Positions 7,191 through 16,759 of a DNA stretch of 61,746 nucleotides are shown piece after piece. The first letter of the stretch is position 1, and the number at the start of each line of letters is the position of its first letter. A program made the position numbers and the translations under genes. The stretch comes from Ruegeria intermedia (lineage in GTDB: Bacteria > Pseudomonadota > Alphaproteobacteria > Rhodobacterales > Rhodobacteraceae), in assembly GCF_900129345.1 (NCBI RefSeq), contig NZ_FQVK01000025.1, positions 1 to 61,746 on the forward strand, given 5' to 3'. The notes under the pieces were generated by a model, which worked only from the letters and a program-made list of their open reading frames with translations, did no database searches and was not told where the DNA came from.

Positions 7191-9155
7191 ATGACGCAGA
7201 CGCAGAAAGACCGCCCCTGGCTCATCCGAACCTATGCCGGTCATTCCACGGCCAAAGCCTCGAACGCGCTTTACCGATCCAACCTGTCCAAAGGGCAGAC
7301 CGGCCTGTCGGTGGCCTTCGATCTGCCGACGCAAACCGGATATGACAGCGATCACACCCTGGCACGGGGCGAGGTCGGCAAGGTCGGGGTGCCCGTCTGC
7401 CACCTGGGCGACATGCGGGTGCTGTTCGACCAGATCCCGCTGGAGCAGATGAACACCTCGATGACGATCAACGCCACTGCCCCCTGGCTGCTGGCGCTGT
7501 ATATTGCGGTGGCCGAGGAACAGGGCGCCGATGTGTCCAAGCTGCAGGGCACGGTGCAGAATGACCTGATCAAGGAATACCTGAGCCGCGGCACTTATGT
7601 CTGCCCGCCCAAACCTTCGCTCAAGATGATCGCGGACGTCGCCGAGTACTGTTACTCGAACGTGCCAAAATGGAACCCGATGAATGTGTGTTCCTATCAC
7701 CTGCAAGAGGCCGGCGCGACGCCCGAGCAGGAGCTGGCCTATGCGCTGGCCACTGCCATCGCGGTACTGGACGAGCTGCGCCCCCGCGTTCCGGCCGAGG
7801 ATTTTCCGGCGCTGTGCGGCCGCATCTCGTTTTTCGTGAATGCGGGCATCCGGTTTGTCACCGAAATGTGCAAAATGCGGGCCTTCGTCGACCTTTGGGA
7901 TGAAATCCTGCAACAACGTTATGGCGTGGAGAACCCCAAGTTCCGCCGGTTCCGCTATGGCGTTCAGGTCAACTCGCTGGGCCTGACCGAGCAGCAACCC
8001 GAGAACAACGTCTATCGCATCCTGATCGAAATGCTGGCCGTGACGCTGTCGAAAAAGGCCCGCGCCCGCGCGGTGCAACTGCCAGCGTGGAATGAGGCCT
8101 TGGGCCTGCCGCGCCCCTGGGACCAGCAATGGTCGATGCGGATGCAGCAGATCCTGGCTTATGAGACCGACCTGCTGGAATACGACGACCTGTTCGATGG
8201 CAACCCGGTGGTCGACGCCAAGGTCGAGGAACTGAAGCAGGGCGCCCGGGCTGAACTGGCCAATCTGGACTCGATGGGTGGTGCGGTTGCGGCGATCGAC
8301 TACATGAAATCGCGGCTGGTGGATTCCAACGCCGAGCGTCTCAACCGGATCGAGCGCAATGAAACCATCGTCGTCGGCGTGAACCGCTGGACGGAGGGCG
8401 AACCCTCGCCGTTGCAGACCGAGGATGGCGGGATCATGGTCGTCGATCCGGCGGTCGAACAGGAACAGATCGCGCGCCTGAACGACTGGCGTGCCGCCCG
8501 CGACGAGGCCGCCGTGGCCGCGGCTCTGGCCGATCTGCGCGCCGCCGCGCAATCGGGTGCCAACATCATGGAGCCCTCGATCGCCGCAGCCAAGGCCGGC
8601 GTCACCACCGGCGAATGGGCCGAAGAGATGCGCCGCGTCTTTGGCACCTATCGCGGTCCGACGGGCGTTTCGGGGTCGGTCTCGAACAAAACCGAGGGTC
8701 TGGACGATCTGCGCGCGGCGGTGGATGCGGTCAGCGACCGCCTCGGGCGTCGCCTGAAATTCCTGGTCGGCAAACCGGGGCTGGACGGTCATTCCAACGG
8801 CGCCGAGCAGATCGCCTTCCGCGCCCGCGACTGCGGCATGGATATCACCTATGACGGCATTCGCCTGACCCCCGAGGAAATCGTGGAGTCGGCCATCGAA
8901 CAGCAGGCCCATGTGATCGGGCTGTCGGTCCTGTCCGGCAGCCACCTGCCGCTGGTCCAGGAAGTCATGACACGCCTGCGCGAAGCCGGCTTGGGTGATA
9001 TTCCGGTTGTCGTCGGGGGCATCATCCCGGACGAGGACGCGGATCGCCTCAGATCGATGGGTGTTGCCAATGTCTATACGCCCAAGAATTTCGAACTGAA
9101 TGCGATCATGGGCGATATCATCTCTTTGGCTGACCCGGAAACTCTGGCTGCCTGA
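7191..9155 (+). CDS. ecm: Ethylmalonyl-CoA mutase (B12-dependent)
   Basis: This 654-residue coenzyme-B12-dependent mutase converts (2R)-ethylmalonyl-CoA to (2S)-methylsuccinyl-CoA. The N-terminal TIM-barrel mutase domain starts with the conserved RTYAGHSTAKASNALYR segment and covers about 510 residues. The C-terminal B12-binding domain has the base-off/His-on motif DGHSNG (DxHxxG) around residue 530, followed by GLSVLSGSH. It is one polypeptide, like MeaA, and distinct from methylmalonyl-CoA mutase in length and in the N-terminal sequence. The linked ccrA makes Ecm the better name than methylmalonyl- or isobutyryl-CoA mutase. Confidence 0.94.
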   Translation: MTQTQKDRPWLIRTYAGHSTAKASNALYRSNLSKGQTGLSVAFDLPTQTGYDSDHTLARGEVGKVGVPVCHLGDMRVLFDQIPLEQMNTSMTINATAPWLLALYIAVAEEQGADVSKLQGTVQNDLIKEYLSRGTYVCPPKPSLKMIADVAEYCYSNVPKWNPMNVCSYHLQEAGATPEQELAYALATAIAVLDELRPRVPAEDFPALCGRISFFVNAGIRFVTEMCKMRAFVDLWDEILQQRYGVENPKFRRFRYGVQVNSLGLTEQQPENNVYRILIEMLAVTLSKKARARAVQLPAWNEALGLPRPWDQQWSMRMQQILAYETDLLEYDDLFDGNPVVDAKVEELKQGARAELANLDSMGGAVAAIDYMKSRLVDSNAERLNRIERNETIVVGVNRWTEGEPSPLQTEDGGIMVVDPAVEQEQIARLNDWRAARDEAAVAAALADLRAAAQSGANIMEPSIAAAKAGVTTGEWAEEMRRVFGTYRGPTGVSGSVSNKTEGLDDLRAAVDAVSDRLGRRLKFLVGKPGLDGHSNGAEQIAFRARDCGMDITYDGIRLTPEEIVESAIEQQAHVIGLSVLSGSHLPLVQEVMTRLREAGLGDIPVVVGGIIPDEDADRLRSMGVANVYTPKNFELNAIMGDIISLADPETLAA

Positions 9156-9469
9156 TATCCACATTCGGTTTCACAGGCCCGCTTCCGTTCGGGCTGGCTT
9201 TCTCGCGAATTTCAGGTGGGAGACTCGTTGTTTGAATCCAAGATGATGGCTGGAGGGCGTGCCGGGAAAATGCCCTCCGACTGACACGGTGCCCATGCCG
9301 GTTGGATCACCGTAAGCCCGGGTTCGACGCTGAGATGGTCTGGATGCCGCCACCGAACGGCATGCGTTGTCTGCAGCAGAGTTCCAATTGCCCCTCGTTT
9401 CAGGCTTGTTTCGTCCTGAACATGCAGTTGCCGCCGCACGCCATCTCGGATTTTTTCGGGTCACGTCCC

Positions 9470-9694
9470 TCAGGTCGGCGATATCTGTCGTGTGGTCTGC
9501 GGGCATGGTCGGCCGGCTTCGATGCAGAGGATCGGGTTCATCTCCTCGTGGCCGGTTTGGGCAAAGACCTCGACCTGCATGTACGGGCTGGCGGCCCGCC
9601 ATTGGTCGTTCTCCTCGGTCAGCACCGCGCCAATCAGATGTGAGATCGAAGCCCCGCGCGAGAATTTTTCGGCGACGTCGACGCAGCGGGTCCT
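9470..9694 (-). pseudogene. Decayed C-terminal fragment of an IS256-family transposase
   Basis: A stop-to-stop frame of 74 codons without a proper start contains VAEKFSRGASISHLIGAVL followed by TEENDQW and YMQVEVFAQTG, which resembles the C-terminus of IS256-family transposases. The N-terminal two thirds, with the DDE residues, are absent. It abuts the IS3 relic. Family assignment is from recall of the C-terminal pattern and is moderately certain. Confidence 0.55.
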
Positions 9695-9719
9695 TCATGT
9701 TTTCGTGCCGCACCGGCTT

Positions 9720-10560
9720 CTCATTCAAGTGGTCTTTCTTTCAAAGGCCAGAGGGCTTTTTCAGCGGAGGGCGGAGTGGTGTCTTCCCGGATTGCAGAAC
9801 CCGTTCTTGAGCTCAAAAGTGGCGACCCCGGCGCCACGAGGCATTGACTTGATTGGCTTGTGCCAGGCTTCGACCGCCGGTTGTAACAACGATTGCCGAC
9901 TCCGGTCAGCGGAATCTTGAAGCCATGTCGGCGCAAAAGCTTCCGACAATCGCGTGAACCGTATTGGAGCCACCGTCGGTGGGATGAATGCAGCCCTTGG
10001 GCGATCAGCAGCGAAGCCTTGATTCAAAGGGGGCGACGCGATTTCGAATCTGTGCCGGCTGTCGGTCGTGGCCCTCCACCTCTTGATTCGCTTCAGTTCG
10101 ATGCCATTCTCCTGCTTTGGGCGGCCGGCGCGGCGATGCCCGACATCGGATCCGGTTTCTTTCAGTTTCTCGGCCCGGCGCAGACGGCCATGGCTGCCGC
10201 CGGAAAAGCGAAACCGGTCGCGGATTTGAGCCAGCAACACTGTTTCTGTTCGCTGTCGCTGAGTGACAGGACGAGAGCGCAAGGCATTCTGGCCACGCGA
10301 GTTGACGCCCATGATCCAGCACGGGCGATCAGCCGAAAGCTGAAGGCGGTGATCTTCCGCACGCGGGGCATCACCCCAGGGTGACATGCCGGGCCATGGA
10401 CGGCGGCAAATCTCATTTGCGTCTCTCTGAAAGGAACACGGCGGCGTCCATGGGGGAAACACCCCACCGAGGTTTTTCCTTGCCCATTTGCCTTTGAGAT
10501 ATCTCTTTCAACTCGGAGCAAACGATTCTGTTTCCGAAACCCTGCAATCACGCATACGAG
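9720..10560 (-). pseudogene. Degenerate IS3-family element (OrfA end plus OrfB remnants)
   Basis: Read on the minus strand in several frames, the segment recovers IS3-family pieces in the right order. An OrfA C-terminus is at about 10557-10460 (FRKQNRLLRVERDISK). An OrfB N-terminal domain is at about 10240-10004 (VLLAQIRDRFRF, DVGHRR, ENGI, TTDSRHRFEIA, FAAD). After a deletion of the DDE core come IQGLHSSHRR-type and LLRRHGFKIPLTGVGNRCYN segments, and the end ELKNGFCNPGRHHSAL (9847-9766) and KALWPLKER. Frameshifts and the missing catalytic core make it non-functional. Confidence 0.75.
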
Positions 10561-10963
10561 ATCAGATAGGGGGCGTCTCGGGATCGCGCCGGTCTTTTTG
10601 TCATCCAGCGGCACAATATCGAAGAAACCGTACCGGGGTCAGCGGAATCCTGACGACGGCTCAGCCCGTTTGTCAGTCCTTGCGAACCGTGGATAGTATC
10701 CCGCCGGTTGGTGCAACTCTGTTTTTCGGCTTTGGCTTGGACGCGGTCGCGAGCGGAGCGAAACACCCTGGCGAACCCTTGATGCCGGGGTACCGCGACC
10801 GGTAGATCGTGGCAATCCAAGTACGTGTCGCGGCTCCGACCGCCAATCTGCACTTGGCATACCCGCCAAAGTGTCCATAGGGTAGGTTTGTCCGGGGAAA
10901 GGGATATTCTGCTTGAACCCCGACTTGTGCAACAAGGCCAATCTGAACGGGAAAAACGTCAAA
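10561..10963. other. Non-coding remainder between the IS relic and deoD
   Basis: No frame here resembles a protein I recognise. The left part may be further decayed IS3 OrfA sequence. The right part must hold the deoD promoter, but I see no clear -35/-10 pair. Confidence 0.4.
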
Positions 10964-11674
10964 ATGACAATTCATATTGGTGCCGATAAGGGTGATATCG
11001 CCGAAACCGTGCTTTTGCCCGGCGATCCCTATCGCGCGAAATGGGCGGCAGAGACTTTTCTGAGCAATGTGCGCCAGATCAATGATGTGCGCGGAATGCT
11101 GGGGTTCACCGGCGAATGGAAAGGCAATCCGGTCACCATTCAGGGCAGCGGCATGGGAATGCCCTCGCTGTCGATCTACGTCAATGAGCTGATCCGCGAC
11201 TATGGTGCCAAGACCCTGATCCGCATTGGGTCATGCGGTGGCATGCAGGAAAACGTCAAGCTGCGCGATGTGATCATTGCGATGACGTCAACGACGCTCA
11301 GCACGCCGTCTCGGGGCATCATGAAAGAGATCAACTTCGCGCCCTGCGCCGACTGGTCGCTGTTGCAGGCGGCCGTGCAGGCGGCCGAGGCCAAAGGCAC
11401 CCCGACGCATGTCGGCGGCATCTACTCATCCGACGTGTTCTATGACGAACGCCCCGACCTGAACGAGCAGATGGTGCGCCACGGCATCCTGGGTGTCGAG
11501 ATGGAGGCCGCCGAGCTGTATATCCTGGCCGCACGGCACAAATGCCGCGCTCTGGCGGTTCTGACCGTGTCCGATCACCTGCTGACCGGCGAGGCCCTGC
11601 CCTCGTCCGAGCGCCAGAGCAGCTTTGGCGACATGGTGGAAATTGCGCTGCAGGCCGCCTTCCCGAACGCCTGA
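10964..11674 (+). CDS. deoD: Purine-nucleoside phosphorylase, DeoD type
   Basis: This 236-residue hexameric purine nucleoside phosphorylase splits purine (deoxy)ribonucleosides with phosphate to base and (deoxy)ribose-1-phosphate in the cytoplasm. [20 protein letters not shown] and [12 protein letters not shown] (phosphate-binding), [17 protein letters not shown] (nucleoside binding) and the SDH motif (VSDHLLTGE) are all present. The length equals E. coli DeoD. The start is set at MTIH, since 17 extra in-frame upstream codons do not match the family. It is preceded by IS debris rather than other deo genes and ends at a hairpin facing a convergent gene. Confidence 0.93.
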   Translation: MTIHIGADKGDIAETVLLPGDPYRAKWAAETFLSNVRQINDVRGMLGFTGEWKGNPVTIQGSGMGMPSLSIYVNELIRDYGAKTLIRIGSCGGMQENVKLRDVIIAMTSTTLSTPSRGIMKEINFAPCADWSLLQAAVQAAEAKGTPTHVGGIYSSDVFYDERPDLNEQMVRHGILGVEMEAAELYILAARHKCRALAVLTVSDHLLTGEALPSSERQSSFGDMVEIALQAAFPNA

Positions 11675-11682
11675 GACCAACC

Positions 11683-11705
11683 GGCCCGGGGGCTATTCCC
11701 GGGCC
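11683..11705. terminator. Bidirectional hairpin between deoD and the DUF1989 gene
   Basis: GGCCCGGG (11683-11690) and CCCGGGCC (11698-11705) form an 8-base stem with a 7-base loop between two convergent genes. No T-run follows, so efficiency is uncertain. Confidence 0.45.
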
Positions 11706-12551
11706 TCAGCGCCCGTGCGAGCGATCATACCCATTGGGCGCCGGACTTTGCCATCCGGTCAACGCACCTTTGGCAGGCGCGAATACCTCGACCAACAGCG
11801 GATGACAGGCGGCGGCGTCCGATGAATGCTCGGCCGAGCAATCCCCGCCGGGACAGGCGCTGAGGTCGCCCAACAGGTCGATTTCAGCGAAAAACTCCAG
11901 ATAGTCGCCCGGACGCACCGGCGACGCCTTCATGAAATACTGCCCGGTATCGCGGGTGAAGCCGGTGCACATGAACACGTTCAGCACGTCGTGGATGGCC
12001 GGCTCGGCCTCGGCCAGCGAAAGGCCCAGATGGTCGGCCAGCGCCCGGGTCAGGTTGGAATGGCAGCACTGGTGATACTGCGAGCCCGACAGCAGGTTGC
12101 CGGTGTAGGGGTCGCAGCGCGTTCCGATCACATCGTGCACCGACCCGCCATATTCGTCGATGCCGTACCAGTCCAGCGTGTCGGCCACGATCGTCGCCAT
12201 CGGGCGCAGATGGGGAAAGCTGGACCACAGCCGCTCGCCCGTCGTCACGTGGGTTCCGTGCAGCGCGCGGGTCTTGCCGGAATAGAACCGCTCGGACAGA
12301 TCGTGCAGGTTCCACAGGTTCAGGTCACCGACCTGCGGGCCCTCGACCGAAGTAATGCGAAAGAAATGCCCGGCCGGAACCTTGAAACACCGCGCGTCAC
12401 GTGGCGGCACCAGAACCTCGCCCGTTTTGCGCGCGGTTGACCGGGCCGCCGCAAGCAGCGGCATGTCCGGCGCCGGAAGGCTGTCATTGGGATAGCAGAT
12501 CACCGGAGCGATGGCCCGGCGGGCGGCGGCGTCGGGTGGTGGGTTCGTCAT
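11706..12551 (-). CDS. DUF1989 (urea carboxylase-associated) family protein
   Basis: This 281-residue protein belongs to the DUF1989 family, whose members are annotated as urea-carboxylase-associated. Conserved features are FFRITSVEGPQVGDLNLWNL, LWSSFPHLRPMATI, the Cys/His-rich CDPYTGNLL...YHQCCHSNL and a second motif DVLNVFMCTGF. No urea carboxylase or allophanate hydrolase is nearby, so the label gives little about substrate. The start MTNPPPDAAARRAI is chosen because it follows GGACGG at a fitting distance; an ATG five codons earlier is possible. Confidence 0.8.
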   Translation of the reverse strand: MTNPPPDAAARRAIAPVICYPNDSLPAPDMPLLAAARSTARKTGEVLVPPRDARCFKVPAGHFFRITSVEGPQVGDLNLWNLHDLSERFYSGKTRALHGTHVTTGERLWSSFPHLRPMATIVADTLDWYGIDEYGGSVHDVIGTRCDPYTGNLLSGSQYHQCCHSNLTRALADHLGLSLAEAEPAIHDVLNVFMCTGFTRDTGQYFMKASPVRPGDYLEFFAEIDLLGDLSACPGGDCSAEHSSDAAACHPLLVEVFAPAKGALTGWQSPAPNGYDRSHGR

Positions 12552-12631
12552 GCTGCGTCCGTCCATGTTTTCGACAGAGTGACGCAGATCGCGGCAGCGG
12601 GAAACCCCAAGGAGTCGCTGGCGCCAAAATG

Positions 12632-12823
12632 TCAGGTTTTGGTTCGCGCGCACCGGTTCGGCTGCGCCTCGGATCGGGATACGGCGCCGCAGAAAGCACA
12701 GCTCCAAGTCCCGTCCTTCCGGCGTCGCCGCCACCGACAGTCGCGCGTCAGCGCGGAGGTGCGCGAACGCCAGAAGAAATAGGCGAATACACCGGCGGCG
12801 AGCAGAAGCAGAAGAACAGGCAT
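12632..12823 (-). CDS. Small membrane-anchored protein with a C-terminal Cys pair
   Basis: This 63-residue frame has an N-terminal transmembrane helix (MPVLLLLLAAGVFAYFFW), a basic stretch (RWRRRRK) and then WSCAFCGAV with a CxxC and a further Cys, resembling half of a small zinc ribbon. It has an AGAGG-like ribosome binding site. Orientation and spacing fit co-transcription with the following DUF1989 gene. Function unknown. Confidence 0.5.
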   Translation of the reverse strand: MPVLLLLLAAGVFAYFFWRSRTSALTRDCRWRRRRKDGTWSCAFCGAVSRSEAQPNRCARTKT

Positions 12824-12876
12824 GCCTCTGCTTCGCTTACATCGTGCCGGTGTTCAAGCCCAGCCCGCGCCGCAGG

Positions 12877-13023
12877 TCAGGCCGCGTTGGCGTATTCGAA
12901 CAGTTCGGGCTCCTTGTCCTCGGCGTGGTCCGCCGGCTCGGGCGTGTAATAGGCCCAGGCCTGCTCCAGCAACTTCAGGGCTTCGGCTGCATCGGTTTTG
13001 GCGGTGCTGTTTTCGGTTTTCAT
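12877..13023 (-). CDS. 48-residue acidic small protein downstream of sdhB
   Basis: A 49-codon frame gives MKTENSTAKTDAAEALKLL, continuing EQAWAYYTPEP and ending ELFEYANAA. It is an acidic, largely helical, cytoplasmic small protein with coherent codon use. It lies between the sdh operon and the small CxxC protein on the same strand, with AGGATC upstream of the ATG. I do not recognise a named family, although proteins of this composition are common in Rhodobacteraceae. Confidence 0.6.
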   Translation of the reverse strand: MKTENSTAKTDAAEALKLLEQAWAYYTPEPADHAEDKEPELFEYANAA

Positions 13024-13119
13024 CGGAGTGATCCTGTTTCCAATCCGTCACTCCTCCCCAGTGCCGAACATAAGCCCGACCGGGGCGGCGCACATCCGAT
13101 GATTTCGCATGTGGGCCAT

Positions 13120-13144
13120 GCACTTGCCGCAACGCGGCAAGTGC
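13120..13144 (-). terminator. Perfect 11-bp hairpin after the sdh operon
   Basis: GCACTTGCCGC (13120-13130) pairs with GCGGCAAGTGC (13134-13144) around a 3-base loop, 13 bases after the sdhB stop on the minus strand. There is no T-tract. It probably marks the 3' end of the sdhCDAB transcript or protects it. Confidence 0.55.
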
Positions 13145-13157
13145 ACTTCTTGAGAAA

Positions 13158-13937
13158 TCAGACGGTGCGTTCGACCATCAGCTTCTTGATCTCGGCAATC
13201 GCCTTGGCCGGGTTCAGACCCTTGGGGCAGGTCTTGGCGCAGTTCATGATCGTGTGGCAGCGATACAGCTTGAACGGATCCTCAAGCTCATCCAGACGCT
13301 CGCCCGTGGCCTCGTCACGGCTGTCGATGATCCAGCGATAGGCATGCAGCAGCGCGGCGGGGCCAAGATAGCGGTCGCCGTTCCACCAGTAGCTGGGGCA
13401 CGAGGTCGAGCAGCTGGCGCACATCACGCATTCATACAGGCCGTCCAGCTTCTTGCGGTCCTCGATCGACTGCCGCCACTCTTTTTCGGGCGGGTTGGTC
13501 TTGGTTTCCAGCCAGGGCATGATGCTGGCGTGCTGCGCATAGAAATGCGTCAGGTCGGGGATCAGGTCCTTGACCACCGGCATGTGCGGCAGCGGATAGA
13601 TCTTCACGTCGCCCTTGATCTCGTCCATGCCGTAGATGCAGGCCAGCGTGTTGATCCCGTCGATGTTCATCGCGCAGGAACCGCAGATCCCCTCGCGGCA
13701 GGACCGGCGGAAGGTCAGCGTGGGGTCGATCTTGTTCTTAATGTAGATCAGCGCATCCAGAACCATCGGCCCGCAATCGTCCATGTCGACGAAATAGGTA
13801 TCGACCCGCGGGTTCTGTCCATCGTCCGGGTTCCAGCGATAGATCTGGAACTTGCGCACGTTGGTCGCCCCTTCGGGCTTGGGCCAGGTCTTGCCCGTCG
13901 TGATGCGCGAATTCTTGGGGAGGGTCAGTTGTACCAT
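13158..13937 (-). CDS. sdhB: Succinate dehydrogenase iron-sulfur subunit
   Basis: This is the 259-residue electron-transfer subunit of complex II. The [2Fe-2S] ligands are in [12 protein letters not shown] plus a later Cys, and the [4Fe-4S]/[3Fe-4S] ligands are in [12 protein letters not shown] and [17 protein letters not shown]. It shuttles electrons from SdhA FAD to quinone at SdhCD on the inner membrane. It is the last gene of sdhCDAB, 12 bases after sdhA. Confidence 0.97.
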   Translation of the reverse strand: MVQLTLPKNSRITTGKTWPKPEGATNVRKFQIYRWNPDDGQNPRVDTYFVDMDDCGPMVLDALIYIKNKIDPTLTFRRSCREGICGSCAMNIDGINTLACIYGMDEIKGDVKIYPLPHMPVVKDLIPDLTHFYAQHASIMPWLETKTNPPEKEWRQSIEDRKKLDGLYECVMCASCSTSCPSYWWNGDRYLGPAALLHAYRWIIDSRDEATGERLDELEDPFKLYRCHTIMNCAKTCPKGLNPAKAIAEIKKLMVERTV

Positions 13938-13949
13938 GTGTTCCTCTCC

Positions 13950-15755
13950 TTAGAAGGTCCGCGCCTTGGGCGCGATCTTTTCAAGGCTGATGCCGCCCTG
14001 CTCTTCGGGCGTCAGCGGATCGACGATGACCGGGCGATAGCTCAACTCGACCGAGTTGCCCTCGACCCGCGCCACGGTGTGCACGCGCCAGTTCTCGTCG
14101 TCGCGCTCGGGGAAATCCTCGTGCGCGTGGGCGCCGCGGGATTCCTTGCGCGCCTCGGCACCCACGATGGTGGCCAGCGCGTTGGGCATCAGGTTGGTCA
14201 GCTCCAGCGTCTCCATCAGGTCGCTGTTCCAGACCAGGCTGCGGTCGGTAACCTTCAGGTCGTTCAGCTTGGCGGCGATCGCGGTCATCTTCTCGACGCC
14301 CTGCGCCAGCGTTTCGGCGGTGCGGAACACGGCTGCGTCTTCCTGCATGGTCTTCTGCATTTCCAGCCGCAGCTCGGCGGTCGGGGTCGAACCATCGGCG
14401 TTGCGCAGCGCGTCGAACCGGTCGAAGGCCTTGTCGACCGACGCCTTGTTCAGCACCGGGTTCGGCGCCTCGGGGTCCACCACCTTGCCGGCGCGGATCG
14501 CGGCGGCCCGGCCGAACACCACCAGGTCGATCAACGAGTTCGAGCCCAGCCGGTTCGCGCCGTGCACCGAGGCGCAGCCGGCCTCGCCCACGGCCATCAG
14601 GCCGGGCACCACGGCGGTGGGGTTGTCGGCGGTCGGGTTCAGCACCTCGCCCCAATAGTTGGTCGGGATGCCGCCCATGTTGTAATGCACCGTCGGCAAA
14701 ACCGGGATCGGCTCCTTGGTCACGTCGACGCCGGCAAAGATCTTGGCCGATTCCGAGATCCCCGGCAGCCGCTCGGCCAAGGCCTCGGCCGGCAGGTGCG
14801 ACAGGTTCAGGTGGATGTGGTCCTTGTTCTTGCCCACACCCCGCCCTTCGCGGATTTCCATCGTCATGCAGCGGCTGACATAGTCACGCGGCGCCAGGTC
14901 CTTGTAGTGGGGCGCATAGCGCTCCATGAACCGTTCGCCTTCCGAGTTGGTCAGATACCCGCCCTCGCCGCGGGCGCCTTCGGTGATCAGACAGCCCGAG
15001 CCGTAGATGCCGGTCGGGTGGAACTGCACGAATTCCATGTCCTGCAGCGGCAGGCCCGCGCGGGCCACCATGCCGCCACCGTCGCCGGTGCAGGTATGCG
15101 CCGAGGTCGCGCTGAAATAGGCGCGGCCATACCCGCCCGTTGCCAGCACCACCATCTTGGCGTTGAACACATGCATGGTGCCGTCGTCCAGCTTCCAGCA
15201 GACGACACCCTGGCACTGCCCGTCCTCGGACATGATCAGGTCGATCGCGAAATACTCGATGTAGAATTCCGCGTTGTTCTTCAGCGACTGGCCATACAGC
15301 GTGTGCAGGATCGCGTGGCCGGTCCGGTCGGCCGCGGCGCAGGTACGCTGCACCGGCGGGCCTTCACCGAATTCGGTGGTGTGGCCGCCGAAGGGGCGCT
15401 GATAGATCTTGCCTTCTTCCGTGCGCGAGAACGGCACACCGTAATGTTCCAGCTCGTACACCGCTTTGGGCGCCTCGCGCGCGAGGTACTCCATCGCGTC
15501 GGTATCGCCCAGCCAGTCCGAGCCCTTGACGGTGTCGTACATGTGCCATTGCCAGTGGTCGGGCCCCATGTTGGACAGCGACGCCGCGATGCCGCCCTGC
15601 GCGGCAACGGTGTGCGAGCGCGTCGGGAAAACCTTGGTCACGCAGGCCGTGCGCAGGCCCTGCTCGGCCATGCCCAGCGTGGCCCGCAGCCCGGCCCCAC
15701 CGGCGCCGACGACAACCACGTCATATTCGTGCGTTTCGTATTCGTATGCAGCCAT
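13950..15755 (-). CDS. sdhA: Succinate dehydrogenase flavoprotein subunit
   Basis: This 601-residue subunit oxidises succinate to fumarate through covalently bound [21 protein letters not shown] is the dinucleotide fold, [10 protein letters not shown] carries the FAD-linking His, and [21 protein letters not shown] and the [17 protein letters not shown] substrate/FAD region are intact. The start [12 protein letters not shown] follows GGAGCTGAAAGAA. A 23-residue extension upstream would overlap the sdhD stop region and is not family-like. Confidence 0.97.
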   Translation of the reverse strand: MAAYEYETHEYDVVVVGAGGAGLRATLGMAEQGLRTACVTKVFPTRSHTVAAQGGIAASLSNMGPDHWQWHMYDTVKGSDWLGDTDAMEYLAREAPKAVYELEHYGVPFSRTEEGKIYQRPFGGHTTEFGEGPPVQRTCAAADRTGHAILHTLYGQSLKNNAEFYIEYFAIDLIMSEDGQCQGVVCWKLDDGTMHVFNAKMVVLATGGYGRAYFSATSAHTCTGDGGGMVARAGLPLQDMEFVQFHPTGIYGSGCLITEGARGEGGYLTNSEGERFMERYAPHYKDLAPRDYVSRCMTMEIREGRGVGKNKDHIHLNLSHLPAEALAERLPGISESAKIFAGVDVTKEPIPVLPTVHYNMGGIPTNYWGEVLNPTADNPTAVVPGLMAVGEAGCASVHGANRLGSNSLIDLVVFGRAAAIRAGKVVDPEAPNPVLNKASVDKAFDRFDALRNADGSTPTAELRLEMQKTMQEDAAVFRTAETLAQGVEKMTAIAAKLNDLKVTDRSLVWNSDLMETLELTNLMPNALATIVGAEARKESRGAHAHEDFPERDDENWRVHTVARVEGNSVELSYRPVIVDPLTPEEQGGISLEKIAPKARTF

Positions 15756-15774
15756 TTCTTTCAGCTCCGGGGTG

Positions 15775-16146
15775 TTAGAGGGCGATGCGGGCGATGGCAA
15801 AGATGCCAGCGGCGGCCGCGCCATAGGACAGACAGGTCACGAGGATGATCAGAACCTTTTCAAGCGTGCCATGCACGTAGTCCTCGATCATCACCTGCGC
15901 GCCATCAGCAAAATGTTTGAAGCCGACGGCCAACGTCAGCGCCGCAACGATCGCCGGGAACGGACGCGAATAATAGTCCAGCATCACGTCATAGGGCTGG
16001 CCCAGGGTCGGCCCGAAGGTAAAGACGAACAGCGGCACGAGGATCAGCAAGGCAACCGAGCTGACCTTCATCGCCCAGAAATGCTGGGTGCCGGACTTGG
16101 CCGAGCCCAGGCCAAGGGCGCGCTTGCGGTCGGTAAGGTAACGCAT
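15775..16146 (-). CDS. sdhD: Succinate dehydrogenase membrane anchor subunit SdhD
   Basis: This 123-residue hydrophobic subunit has three transmembrane helices (about 33-53, 64-84 and 96-118). The heme-ligand His lies in [15 protein letters not shown], and the alphaproteobacterial N-terminus [16 protein letters not shown] is present. It anchors SdhAB and contributes to the quinone site and heme b. The start at MRYL is preferred over an upstream ATG lying inside sdhC. Confidence 0.93.
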   Translation of the reverse strand: MRYLTDRKRALGLGSAKSGTQHFWAMKVSSVALLILVPLFVFTFGPTLGQPYDVMLDYYSRPFPAIVAALTLAVGFKHFADGAQVMIEDYVHGTLEKVLIILVTCLSYGAAAAGIFAIARIAL

Positions 16147-16159
16147 GTCAGGCCTCCGC

Positions 16160-16546
16160 TTATGCAACGATCAAAAGGGTGACGAGGGTCAGAACGACCG
16201 ATCCGATCACGACCGCCCAGCCCAGCTTGTAGGCGGTGGGCAGGTCCAGCCCGACGGCGTTGTCCCAGATCAGGTGACGGATGCCGGCCAGGGTGTGGTA
16301 CCACAACCCCCACAGCGACAGAGCCATCACCAGATCACCCAGCAACGAGGTGATCACGGCGTTGGCGGTCGCATAGGCCTCGGGCGAGGTCGCCGCGGCC
16401 AGGAACCACCACACGATCAGCAGCGCCGCTACCAACATGGCGTTGCCGGTGATCCGCGTGAGGATCGAGGTGACAGAGGTCAACTGTGGACGATAGATCG
16501 ACAGATGCGGCGAAAGCGGGCGGTTCCCCCGATTGACATCGGCCAT
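16160..16546 (-). CDS. sdhC: Succinate dehydrogenase cytochrome b556 subunit SdhC
   Basis: This 128-residue anchor subunit carries the SdhC signature RPLSPHLSIYRPQLTSVTSI near the N-terminus and the heme-ligand region HTLAGIRHLIWD. It has three transmembrane helices. It is the first gene of sdhCDAB. Its 213-base upstream region contains three GTGATCAC palindromes also found before sucC. Confidence 0.95.
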   Translation of the reverse strand: MADVNRGNRPLSPHLSIYRPQLTSVTSILTRITGNAMLVAALLIVWWFLAAATSPEAYATANAVITSLLGDLVMALSLWGLWYHTLAGIRHLIWDNAVGLDLPTAYKLGWAVVIGSVVLTLVTLLIVA

Positions 16547-16661
16547 GGCGGCTCCTTTTTGGGTTGGCTATGGAAGGTTTTACTGCTTTTTACATCTCTG
16601 TCACGCGCCGCAGGTGCAAAAAAGAGCAAATTGCGCGCAAATGACCTGATTGGCCGATTTT

Positions 16662-16690
16662 GTGATCACGCAAAATAATCTCGTGATCAC
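16662..16690. promoter_or_regulatory. Paired GTGATCAC operators upstream of sdhC
   Basis: Two identical 8-base palindromes, GTGATCAC at 16662-16669 and 16683-16690, are 21 bases apart centre to centre (two helical turns). The flanks are TTT on the left and AAAT on the right. The same arrangement occurs before sucC. The bound regulator is not identified. The spacing suggests cooperative binding of two dimers on one DNA face. Confidence 0.7.
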
Positions 16691-16739
16691 AAATCCTGCC
16701 GACGCCCGTCAATATCAGCGTTTTCAGGCCGCAAGCTAT

Positions 16740-16747
16740 GTGATCAC
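16740..16747. promoter_or_regulatory. Third GTGATCAC palindrome in the sdhC upstream region
   Basis: A third GTGATCAC lies 57 bases (centre to centre) from the nearest of the pair and 12 bases beyond the end of the DUF1194 gene. It may be an auxiliary operator. Confidence 0.5.
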
Positions 16748-16759
16748 GAATCTTTTTAA

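Noticed and set aside
9171..9728. 185-residue minus-strand frame downstream of ecm
   Set aside because: Its translation is Arg-rich and non-globular. The meaningful signal is in another frame, where an IS256-type tail is seen.
13254..15848. Very long open frames on the strand opposite sdhA, and likewise opposite ecm (7074-9164), sucC/sucD (22797-24845), sucA (25393-27861) and sucB (28012-30024)
   Set aside because: They mirror conserved genes, have no ribosome binding site or family resemblance (His/Gln/Arg-rich translations), and arise from the high GC content at third codon positions.
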